Origin: Crotophaga sulcirostris
Lineage: Eukaryota; Chordata; Aves; Cuculiformes; Crotophagidae
Length of the DNA stretch: 64,000 nt
Reading direction: 5' to 3'
NCBI GenBank assembly: GCA_013397455.1
Contig: VYZB01000196.1
Location: forward strand, 178,833 to 242,832
A program made the position numbers and the translations under genes. Shown in pieces: positions 14,406-25,400 of the stretch. A model generated the notes under the pieces. The model did not search any database. It saw only the letters and a list, made by a program, of their open reading frames with translations, and was not told where the DNA came from. Numbering within the stretch: position 1 is the first letter of the stretch; every line of letters begins with the position of its first letter.

Positions 14406-14980
14406 CCATGGGGTATCCCATAAATCCACTGTGCACTTAACAGTTGCAAGAACTTTTATTTGGGAGGAACACGGACAGAGAACATATGCTGATGGAAACC
14501 ACTTGCTTTTAATGTTTGAATCAAACCAAATTGCCTTTTTTTTTTTCCTCCTTTGCATAAGTGGAATTGTATCCTGGCACCAAGTATTTTATTTTGGGCA
14601 CTTGAAGGAGATGCTGAACTGCCCATGCTGCCAAAGGGAATTGGGACAGAATGCAGAAATAAGGACAAGCTCCTTCTCCCTTCCTGCCAACGCTGAGCCT
14701 AAAGCCACCAACAGTTCAAACCAGTGGTGTTGCTGCCCTTACCCATGTCAATGGAGCATCCCACCCCTCCAGGTTTTTTACTTTTTGAATTAAGGGAAGT
14801 TTTTCACCACTATTGTATTTCCTTCTCCACAGGAAAAATAGAAGCTTCTCCATGGCTGGCTACCCCTGAAGGTCTGGGTTGGTTTTTTTCCCAGTAATTT
14901 TGTATGTTTTTGCTAGCAGGACCATGCACAGCCTGTGCTGGGTTTCCAGATGAGCTCAGACTGTAGCCAGCTTGATGATC

Positions 14981-15240
14981 CTAGAATCATAGAATGGTTT
15001 CAGTTGGAAAAGACCTACGGAGTCTAACCGTCGGTCCAGCCCTGCTAAGTCCACCACTAGACCATGTCCCCAAGTATGACATCTGCTCATCTTTCGAACA
15101 CCACCTGGGATGGTGACTCAACCACCTTCCTGGGCAGCCTCTTCCAGTGCTTGACAAACCCTTGAGTAAAGAAATTCCTCCTAATATCCAACCTAATCTC
15201 CTCTGGTGCATCTTGAGGCCATTTCCCCTTGTCTTGTCAC
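14981..15240 (-). mobile_element. CR1 LINE 3' fragment
   Basis: It starts TAGAATCATAGAATGGTTTC, the antisense of a CR1 3' end, and runs through the antisense of the CR1 3' coding region to about 15240, where another CR1 abuts it. Confidence 0.92.
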
Positions 15241-15245
15241 TGTAT

Positions 15246-15703
15246 CACACGGTATCACAAGGTTGGAAAGGACCTCTGAGATCATCGAGTCCAACCTATA
15301 ACCCAACACTAACACCAACCCATCATCTAAACCATGGCACTGAGTGCCTCATCCAATCTCCTCTTAAACACCTCCAGTGTTGGCGACTCCACCACCTCCC
15401 TGGGCAGCACATTCCAATGGCCAATCACCCTTTCAGTGAAGAATTTTTCCTAATATCAAGCCTAAACTTTCCCTGACGAAGCTTGAGACCATGTCCTCTA
15501 GTTCTGTCACTGGTCACCTGAGAGAAGAGACCAACCCCTGCCTGACTCCAACCTCCTTTTAGGTAGTTGTAGAGAGCAATGAGGTTTCCCCTCAATCCCC
15601 ATCTCCCTCAGCTACTCCTCATAAGGCTTTTGCTCTAAACACTTCACCAGCTCGGTTGCCCTTCTCTGGACACGCTCCAGCCCCTCAGTGTCCTTCCTGT
15701 GGG
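15246..15703 (-). mobile_element. CR1 LINE 3' fragment of the GATACTGTG-tailed subfamily
   Basis: It begins CACGGTATCACAAGGTTGG, then antisense CR1 3' sequence to CCCCTCAGTGTCCTTCC. It probably inserted into or next to the 14981-15240 copy. Confidence 0.92.
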
Positions 15704-15749
15704 GATGTTACAGGTCTTTTCCAACCTTAACAATTCTAGGATTCTATCT
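15704..15749 (+). mobile_element. Very short CR1 3' end
   Basis: CAGGTCTTTTCCAACC followed by AATTCTAGGATTCTAT is a sense CR1 terminus of under 50 nt, opposite in orientation to the copy on its left. Confidence 0.75.
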
Positions 15750-15825
15750 ACATAACAGCTTCTTGTGGCTCTTGAGCACGAGCTCTTCTCCCCGACCCCT
15801 TTTCCCCTCAGCCAAGAAACCGATC

Positions 15826-18800
15826 TTTTACATAAGAACGTTTATTGACAGAAATAAATGATGCTTTCAAAATATATTTGTAGGAAAATGCAAGAATAAT
15901 CTCTACAATCCAGTTCCTAAGTAAATTCCAGTGTAAATCAGACTCCTGTCCCCGTGAGAGATGCTGCTATACAGTACGTAAGAGCTCCAGTGTATGTGCA
16001 AGGTCCAACGGGTCCCGCCTTCGGAAGTCTCCTACGGATTATGTCTTCTGTAGGCAACAGTCACAGTATCAACCTCGTCAGCTGGGTCATGGCACTGCGA
16101 TAAATGGTCCTAAAATATTTACACATTTCCTTTTGAATCTGAAAATAGGAAGGTCTCCTGGCAAGGACATTTGAGCTGCTCGTAGAACTCTCACCGAAAG
16201 GTAAGAGCAATAATCTCTTCTACACGGTGTCAGACGTTAAAGCTGGTTTGGGGAAGAGAAAAGGAGCATGGGGAAGGGAGAGGAGGGGCAAGGAAGGAGA
16301 AAAGACCTGGGTAGGGTTTTATTTTTTTAGTTTATTTTTGGTCTAACAGTTATGGCTACAGTCTACAAAGGGAAGGATTAAGGCCAAAGATGCTCTTCAC
16401 TGCATTTCCTACCTGATTTTTCTTTTTTTCTTTTTTTTTTTTTTTTTTCAAAAAAGAATGTTCTCAACATAAAAAACATACTGCGTTTTTTCTTTCATGG
16501 AAATAGTTCTTTAAATAGGGGAAGGAAAATCTACTATAAAATATTAGTGGTTTAAAAATATGGTGTCTGGAAAAATAAATAAATGTACAATTCCTATTCA
16601 AATATAAATCACTATAAGCACTTGCTGAGCAGTTAGTATCTTCACTGGTCTCTGCTCGGAAAGATTTAAGATTGCTTGATCTCAAGCCTTTGTAGGGTTC
16701 TTTTGGAAAGTCTTTGGACCTGATTCATTAAAGCACTTTGGCATCTCTTCACTGGGAAAGGGGATCTGAGGCACATGCCAAAACCCAGCTGCCTGGAGAT
16801 GCTCTGCCAGGGGCATCCTTACAGCAATGCCAACCCCAAAGCCTCGCTACTGCCCCGTGGTTTCGCAACGTTTATTTTCTGCGAAGGACAACCACGAGGT
16901 CACCAACCCACTGCTTGTCTCTTGGGGCAGCTGAGACACAAACATGTTCATGAAACCAATTTCAAGCACTGATGTGCGTTCTTCGAGCTTTGCTGCAACA
17001 TTAAAGAGCTTAAGTCAATGCTGTTGGAGCAGGGACAAAGCCGTGGCTGGTGGAGTTATCTGGGTGGGAGACATTTTCTCCTTTGTGTTGAATTTGGATC
17101 CCCTTCCAGCCTGGCCTTTAGCTTTTTCTTTCTCTTTTTTTTTTTTTTTTTTTAAATTCCCCCCCTCCAAAATTACTTCCCCATCGTGCAGTGCGCAGGT
17201 AAGTGAAGTGTGCTGAATACATCGCTAATGAATAGCAGGAATATTTACATACAAAAATATATAGGTTTAAACACTTCAAACTCTGCCCTTCAGTGCAGGA
17301 GAGAAGGGAGAAGAGCCAGGCCCTTAGAGAAGACATCTTGTCCACCACCTTCTGTCCTGGAGCTGAGCAAACCACTCCGACCTTCTCCTTTGTGAGTACT
17401 CTTGAGGACCCACTCGACCTGGGTTTCTCCAGGCTTTCATTGCTCAGCTCAACTTTTTCCCCTCTTTCAGGATAGCTGTGGGAGCAGATGTCCATCATGT
17501 TTGACCTGGTGGTGGAGCCTGAAGGAAATCACCCTGTCATGCGCTGGTGAATGAATGGTTTATGGCAAGCAGGGGAGAGGAAGGGCTGTGTTGGGGATTT
17601 GCTCTCCATCTCCAGCCCTTCTGCCTTCCAGAGGGCTCAGGCCACCACCACCCTCATGTGTAGGGAGATGCACTCCCTCAAGTGACCCTCTGGTCCTCTT
17701 CCCTGGGTGCTGGAGGATGGAGCCCCACTCTGATTCCTGCCTCCGCCAGGGCTGAGCTGCTTCAATAAAGCCAGAGCAAAGGTGTGAAACTCTCCCCATG
17801 CTTTTAGAGCCATTAAGGGCTGTGATGGGGAGCAGAAAATCAGAAAGGTCCTCAGTCCAGCCACTTTCTCCTCCTGCATAATGTTTTTCCCCTCTCAAGA
17901 CTTAGACCTGGGCAAGGGATTGAGAGCTGTGGGGCAAAGCTCGGTCTCAGCTTTGCTGCTGAGCTGGCGTTTTCTTTGCAGGTCTCCACTGTTTTACCTG
18001 CTTTTGGAGAAAAGCTTGAGGATGTGGACTGAGCTTATAAACCTCGCGGGGAGGAAACACCAAGGGCTGTACCGATGGAAAACCCTGAATACCACCAGGC
18101 TACCTGGCTCATGCTCACGGTTCTGCTGCTCGCGCAGGAAAAGATGACCACAAAAATCACAAACCATCACGATGCACAGAACCCACAGTCTCAGTGGAGG
18201 ATGGACGTGGGCAAAGAGGTGCTGCTGCATAATTACTGGAAGGCAATCAACACTTCTGCAGGGAAATGCAGCAACAGAGCTGGTCTGTGCTGGAGCTGGG
18301 CTACTGCACCACGAAACCCCCAACCTCACCCCTGGGCTGGCAACCAGGCATTACTCTTCGTTGCATTAAAGGACCAGGAGGGATGAACCCAAGGAATGAC
18401 TCCTTTTCCACTCCCTCCCCTTTGCATCACTACAAGAAGCTGTTGCACCTCTCCTAGTCTCCAACCAGGTGCAGGATCTGTCCCGCAGCCCTTGGTGGAG
18501 CGGGGCTGAGCATCACTTGGCACTGCTGCATCCTTCCCGTGGAGCTGGGACTTGGATGCCCTCATCTGCTTGTGGCACAACGTGGGGCTCTTGTGCGCTT
18601 TAGCCAGCAGTTCATGGGAAGAGGATGGAAACTGGATTAAAAAGGAACAGGCTGTTCCAGCTTTTTTTCCACTTGATACCTGGGCGTTTCATGTCGGGGA
18701 GGGCAGAGCAATGACTAAACTGCATGGGCCAGAGGATTTTTCTAGCTCTAATTGCCAGGTGCTAGTTTGCTCTTGAGAGTTGTGCTCCCTCTCCAATCCT

Positions 18801-19219
18801 ATTTACACTTCTTTGTTTTTGGAGTTGCTCAATAGCTGGAGGCTGCACTTGGATGTGAGACAAGAGGGGACATGCTTGGAGGAGACACCAGCAGCTGTTC
18901 AGGAGCAAAGCCACCCTGTTTGGCCATGACCGGTCAGGTCTGGTGTGGTAGGTCCTGCTGAGCACCCATGGATGATGGGAAGATGCTCGTCCGGATGTGA
19001 CCACCACGGTGGCTTGTGTTGATGAAAAGTCCCAGATGTGTCTTCTTGTGTCCCTCCTTCTTCCCTCCTGCACCCCATGTGGTGGCACAAGGGGCTGTGA
19101 TTAGTTCATTAAGGGAGTTTTCTGGGGTTTGTTGGGAATTCTGCCATGTTTTGGAGTTGTGTGTGTGTAGGGATTACGGGGGGTTTGGGTGTTTTTTTAG
19201 CTTGATCGAGTTCTGCATC
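15826..19219 (-). other. PODXL: PODXL 3'UTR
   Basis: About 3.4 kb between the PODXL stop codon and the last AATAAA on the - strand. It is free of CR1s. It has long A runs on the transcript strand (T runs at about 16430-16450 and 17137-17153), internal AATAAA signals at 16876-16871, 16336-16331 and 16323-16318, and three TGTAAATA motifs (transcript strand, at 18807, 17249 and 16123). PODXL mRNAs in other vertebrates also carry a long 3'UTR. Confidence 0.75.
15841..15846 (-). promoter_or_regulatory. PODXL: Terminal poly(A) signal AATAAA of PODXL
   Basis: TTTATT on the + strand reads AATAAA on the transcript strand (context GTCAATAAACGTTC). It is the last such signal before the CR1-filled spacer. 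Confidence 0.65.
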
Positions 19220-19414
19220 CTATAAATGCGTGTCCTCCTCTTCCTCCAGGTCCTCCTTCATGAGCGTGTCGAGAGGAACGATCCAGCTGTCCCCCAGCTC
19301 ACCGTTGAGGTTCACCTTCTTCTCCTGCATCTCAGAGGAGGTCTCCATCACCTCCAGCGTGGGGTTATCGTGGTAACCGTTCTCCATTGTCTGCAGCTCC
19401 TCAGTCAGGCGCTG
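19220..19414 (-). CDS. PODXL: PODXL exon 8: cytoplasmic tail and stop
   Basis: Acceptor TTTCCTGGCAG|CAGCGC, 64 codons and stop at 19222-19220. It encodes [20 protein letters not shown] and on through [14 protein letters not shown] to EEEEDTHL. The C-terminal DTHL is the PDZ ligand that recruits NHERF1/2; the tail is the most conserved part of the protein. The acceptor is a tandem NAGNAG site (CAGCAG), so use of the second AG would drop one Gln. Confidence 0.98.
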   Translation of the reverse strand, partial: QRLTEELQTMENGYHDNPTLEVMETSSEMQEKKVNLNGELGDSWIVPLDTLMKEDLEEEEDTHL

Positions 19415-22400
19415 CTGCCAGGAAAGAAAACCCAGGAACCCCAATGAAAAACAACTCTGCCGGTGCTGCGTGTGCCACCTCGGGGCTGTCACCTCCCAGC
19501 CAGCCGTGGCTGCTGCCCCATACAGATCCACAGAACTACATACAGGGACTTTCATAGTGAGGCTAAGGCTGGGGGCTGCAGCCAGCGCAGCGAGGGGGTA
19601 GCATGGAACTGGCAAAAAGAGAGACTCTGCTCATGGTGACAGGGAGGAAAGAGCAGCCAGAGACGCGCAGAAAACCTCCAGGAGCAGCTGCCAGCTTCAG
19701 CCTGGCCATGAGGCCACGGCTTGGTCCACTCGGGACCTTGGGAGGAGGCTCAGCATCATTGCCATACCCCAACTCTGCATCCCAACTCCTGCCTCACCAG
19801 CTCAACTCCATTCTTCTCCTTTCTGCACTTCTGTCCCTTTTTAGCTGCTTTATTGTTATTTTTACCCTTCGACCCAGGGAAGCTCCCACCTTGTGCATGC
19901 TGCTGGCTTGTTTGCTTCTCCATAAGCATCATCCTGGAGCTCTATTCTGGTTGGAAACCAGGCAGGGAAAAAACAGCCCCTCCTGCCCCTTTCCCTTTGG
20001 CCATGTGTGGTTGTGGCTGATTCATGGATGAATCAGGCACTGCATCACCCTGGTTCTTTCATACTTTGTGCTCCAGGCTCTAACCCAGCCCTTCAGCTCC
20101 TGGCAGACCCTCCTCCCAATCCTGCATTCACCACAACAGCTCCTTCATTCCCATCCCACCCCAGAGGGATTCACCAGGGAGCTGCAGTCCTCTGTCAGCC
20201 CTTTTTTGGGTGTGAAGTGCTCTCAAGAGGCGACCCTGTTCAAATCTGCCTGGATTTACAACTGGATTTATTACAGTGCTCCTAATAAATGTCAGGAGAA
20301 GGGCGTGGGAGGGAATCCATGGAGAAGGAAAAGGGGGGGAGAAGCAAAACTGCAGGGCTTGGTGCTAGCAGGGGGCTGCACGGGCACTGCTGGGGGGGTC
20401 CCTTGGGTTGCACATGGTGGGATGGATGTGGACAGGGATGGTGGATGTGCCAGGGCAGGAACAGTGAATGTGCCAGGGTGGGATGCTTGAAAGCAGAGGA
20501 GGTACCTGAGCTCTCACAGGGGTTGCTGCTTCAACCCATTGATGGATGGATGGATGCTCAGGCAGTGCTTTCTCTCTGTTGTAGCAAGGCACCCCCCCCC
20601 CCCACCCCCAGCCGTGCAGCAAGGGGAAGGGGGTCTTTAAAGCTGGGCTTTAGTAGGTTTTAGTCCTGTTAAAAGCTATGGAACCCTACCAAGCACCAGG
20701 GGTGAGAGCTGGGGTGTTACGGATGCGGCGCCCGCCCCTCCGATCCCTGTGTTGGAACTCACATTAAAGATCAGGGCCACATGTCCATCATCAAACCCGG
20801 GGAGATCAGGGTGGATGTGCTGGTTATTTCCAAGGTAAAACAACAGCAGGGTTTAAAAGGTGGGGGGGGGGAGGGGAGGGAGGGTTGGAGAAAAATAAAA
20901 AATAAAAAAAAAAACTTTCAAGTCATTTTTGGAAAAGAAGCAGGAGGAAAACAAAAGAAACCACCCAAAAACAAATCCAGAAAGGAGAAATCTGTTTGAT
21001 TTTAAAAAAAACTTTTAAAACTGCTTTTAAAAAAGATCTTTCCCTGTGCTCTGAGCAAGAGCTGTACCAAGGAGCTGACATTTCTTGCTTTGGTTTTGCT
21101 ACCTTCCCCTGGGGCTGGTGTGAATTTACCTTCAGAGCATCCAGCCAGGGCTGGTACCTGTTCCTCTGCAGGGTGTTACTTGAGGGACGCATTCCCATTG
21201 CTAAAAAATACCCCATTTCTACCTGTTTTCTGAACAATGCAGGGCAAGAGCCTTATGCTGCTCCCTGTCCCTGCTGGGATGTTTTTCACCTCGACCCAGG
21301 GAGATTTTGGCTGAGGGAGAGCCTGGCTGTGAAACCCCATAAGCTCAAAGACCACAGTGGAGATGAAATATCTGTGGAGGCCTTGCATCCTCCCCCATTC
21401 TCTCCTGAAAAAATCAAACCTTGCAAAACCAAACCTGATGCTGGCGTTGGTTTGCTCCTCCCTGTGTCCTGTGTTTGTCTCCCTTAGATATTTAAGGCAA
21501 AGGCTGCTTTATTTCTCACCTTCACGTGGATCCTGGCACGTGGGGCAGAGGCTGGGACCCCCCCAAAGAAGAATGAGCCAATTTGGGAGGAAACGACTTG
21601 AGGTAGGACCCAGGGGGTTGTTTCTCCATCAGAAGGATGTGTTACCCTAATTGCACCATTTAACCTCATTTCTTTTTCCCTTTTCTATTGCTTGTCTGGG
21701 GAGGGGTCTCCTGGGGTCCCACGGGCATGGCTGGGGCTCGCAGGGAAGGCTGGTGATGCCCTGGCACACCCCATTGGGCTGAGCGTGGTGATGCTGCCTT
21801 GGCTTCTCACCCCAAATGTTGAATTTATTTAGCAGGTGCTGTTGTATTCTGTCCCCTACAGGGCCAAATTCTCAGCCAGAGCAGCAGAGGCTGATGCAAA
21901 CCTCAGGTACACGGCAGAACTCTGGTCCCCCCCTGGTTCCCCCAGGGCGTGGGAACAGCCAGTCCTTGCAGGTGGATGCTACTAAAATCACCCAGAATTA
22001 CTTCCTGACATAAAAATGGTATTACATTTTTTTCCATGACTGCTCTTCCTTAAATCCTGTTGGTGCTGCTCTGAAATCTGGCCCTGGCCCAGCTCTCCTA
22101 AAGGCTGAGCCGTGCACTGTGCAGTGCTGATGCCATCCTGTGGTTGCCCTCCTGCCGCCCTCCCACCCCAGTGCCCAGGTTGGGTGGATTTGGAGGAGAA
22201 GATTGGGTTGAAAAAGCCTTTCTTGTCAAAATTATTGGCCAAGGATGTTGCTCAGTCCCCCTGCCTTGGGTGACAGCAGGGATGGATGTTACTTGTTGCT
22301 GTACCACCTACACCAGCCTCTTGTTTCCCTGGTTTTCACCCTGACTGATCCCACCCCAACACCCCCAAAGGGCATCTCCTGTCCCTCTGGAGCATCCGCA

Positions 22401-25400
22401 GCTTACGTACGGGCACCCCTGGAGCAACAGGTGAGGGTGGTGCCTGCTGGGTGAGACAGGGTGTCTTCACCAGCAGAGGTGGCAATGTTGGTGCTCTTCA
22501 TCTCCTGAAGATGCCTCTGGGACAGAAAGGTCCCCCCCTCATCCCACCTTACCTGGTCCTTCTTTTGGGAGAAGCGCTGGTGGCAGCAGCCGTAGATGGC
22601 CGCGATCAGCAGCAGGGAGCCGGCCAGGGTGACGATGGTGATGATCAGGGGTGTGCTGAACTCATCATTGATGACCATCTCCCTCTCCATTTTGTCATAG
22701 GTGACATTGACGATGCCAAGCTGCCACAGAAGGGATGGGGTCAGGCCCCAGGGAGGGCTTCTTGTGCCACCCACCTCGGGGGACATCTGTGGGGAAGCTG
22801 TGCTGTGCCCAGGGACCTGCTTACCTCCTCTAACTTGTCCTTCTTCTCCTTCAGCTCCTCAAGGACTTTTTCAGGGTCCAAAGGGACTGGGGGAAGAAAA
22901 AGGCTGCAATGAGCACAGGGGTGAGGGACAGGCTGTGCCACCACCTCCCAGTCAGTGGGGTGACTCCCTTTCCTGAGGAGGTGGATGGAGATGTGCGAGC
23001 ACAGAGCCAACCGTTGCAGATGCCTCCACACCCAGACCAGGAGCTGGGACATCTCCTCCTGACAAGGGGACAATCCTAGAGACCCCAGTCCCCACCATCC
23101 CCCTGCCCTGGGCCGTGCACAGTGGGACCAGGAAGGGGCTGGAACCAGCTGCTCCAGGCCATGCCCAAGTGGTGCAGGATCAGGCCCAGGGTCAGGCTGC
23201 CTTGCCCGTGCTTGGGTGCTGCAGGCTGGTCCCCCACCCAGCCCCTGCCCTGATGATGATGAGGATGGGGCTCAGATCTTCCTCCTCCTGATACTAAGGC
23301 AGCATGATGCTTCCATCCTCCTGGTATCCTGGTGCTAAAAAACATTGGAGACTTCCTGGGCTGAGCAGGATTTCCCCAAGGGGCTCCAGCATGGGCAGGA
23401 AACTCCCCTCCGTGCTCCCTTGGGGAAGGATTTGAGCTGGGCACTGGGTTTTACCCACTTGGGAGGAATTTTTCCTCCTGCAAACAAGTCCCTGCCTTGA
23501 CCAGTCATGGGTGGGAGTGGGACTTGGTGCATCATCAGGTAGCAAAGCTCATTCCTGGGGTCACTGTTGTTCTCCCAAGCTGCTGAGATGGGGCAACACT
23601 AGGAAAGGAACCCCTCGCCAAGCTCTAGCAAAGACATTGACAGCTCTGGTCCCTGACACCAGTCCCATCCTGCCCCCTGCAGCAGGATAATGGGATCACC
23701 CTGCGGAAAGGGACCTGGGGGTTCTGGTTGTCGGCAAGCTGGGCATGAGCCAACAGTGCCCTGGCAGCCACGAGGGCCAAAAGTGTCCTGGGGTGCATCC
23801 TGCACAGCATCGCCAGCTGGGCAAGAAAGGGGATTGTTCTGCTCTGCCCTGCACTGGTGCGGCCCCACCTTGAGCACTGGGTGCAGCTTTGGGTGCCACA
23901 GGATAAAAAGGGCATAAAACTACTGGAGAGTGTCCACAGGAGGCCACAAAGCTGGTGAAGGAGCTGGTTCGAGGAGCGACTGAGGGAGCTGGGGCTGTTT
24001 AGTCTGGAGAAGAGGAGGCTCAGGGGTGACCTTCTTGCTCTCTACAACTGCCTAAAAGGAGGTTGTAGTCAAGCGGGCGTTGGTCTCTTCTCACAGGTGA
24101 CCAGTGACAGCACTAGAGGACATGGACTTAAGCTTCGTCGGGGGGGGGTTTAGACTTGATGTTAGGAAGAAGTTCTTCCCTGAAAGGGTGATTGGCCACT
24201 GGAATGTGCTGCCCGGGGAGGTGGTGGAGTCGCCGACCCTTGATGTGTTTAAGGGAAGACTGGATGAGGCACTGAGTGCCATGGTTTAGGTGATGGGATG
24301 GTGTTAGTGTTGGCTTATAGGTTGGACTTGATGATCTCAGAGGTCTCTTCCAACCTGGTGATACTGTGATACTGTGAAGGGTCTGAGGGGAAGTCGTATG
24401 AGGAGTGGTTGAAGGCACTTGGCCGGTTCAGCCTGGAGGAGACTGAGGGGATCTCATTGCAGTTGACTGCTTCCCCACAAGGGGAGGAGGAGGAGCAGGT
24501 GCTGATCTCTTCTCTCAGGTGACCAATGATAGGACCTGGGGGAATGGTGGGGGGGTGGGTTAGGTTGGACATTAGAAAAAGGTTCTTCACCCAGAGGGTG
24601 GTGGAGCACTGGAACAACTCCCCAGGAAAGCAGTCACAGCACCAAGCCTGACAATGTTCAAGAAACATTTGGCCAACACCCTGGTGTGAATGTGGGGGTT
24701 GTCCTACGCAGGGACAGGAGCTGGACTTGATGATCCTCGTGGGTCCCTTCCACCTGAGGTGGTTCTGTGACCCTGTGGTACTCACTGTGCACGACTGCCT
24801 GCACAGCCCAGTGCTGGGAGCGGGGCTCGCGGGCGCTCAGCATCACCGTGCACCTTTCCCTGCTGGCGTTGAACGCGTGCTGGCCCGTCGAGCAGAAGCT
24901 CTCGAAGAAGGAGATGTTAACACTGGTGGTCCTCCACTCGGCCTGTGGGGACAACAAGGGGCTCAACACTCTTCCCCCAACCTGGGGACCGCTGAGGAGC
25001 AGCCCCTCCCCCCCCCTTGCCAGGGATGCTGTGGCCATCCCCATCCTCCCCCATCCCTTTGCACTACTGGGCCACTCCCGGCCCTCCCAGGGAACAGGAA
25101 AAGTTTAAAAGTGGTTTCTTTATGAGAAGCCGAGCTCTTGGCTGCCGTTCATCGCCGGGGCCCTGCGCCGGCCTTATCTGAGAGCCACAGCTTTTGGTGT
25201 TACAGGAATAGCAGGTTCCCAAGGGAAGCGGGGCCGGGGGTGGGGGTGGGGGGGTTGCTGTGGGAAGCCAAGGGGCCACAGCAGGAGCAGGATGGGGTTG
25301 TGCAGCCCCCCCTGTGCCTCCACGGGCATCTGCAGCCCTTCTACCACCTGCATTTGCACCCTCTGTCCCCACCTAACACAGGTCCTCAGCCTCCCCAGGG

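Larger units (their letters stand above)
14176..15825. other. MKLN1-PODXL intergenic spacer (tail to tail)
   Basis: About 1.65 kb between the two inferred transcript ends. It contains direct-repeat copy B, unremarkable sequence to 14980, and a block of CR1 fragments from 14981 to 15749. No gene was found in it. Confidence 0.55.
22887..24785 (-). other. PODXL: PODXL intron 5
   Basis: 1.9 kb. About 0.8 kb of unique, GC-rich sequence sits next to exon 6; the rest is a CR1 with a second CR1 inside it, reaching to within 7 nt of the exon 5 donor. (Intron 6, 22721-22824, is only 104 nt and contains nothing notable.). Confidence 0.88.

Noticed and set aside
22451..22912. 153-codon + strand frame across PODXL exons 6-7
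   Set aside because: It is the antisense shadow of conserved coding exons.
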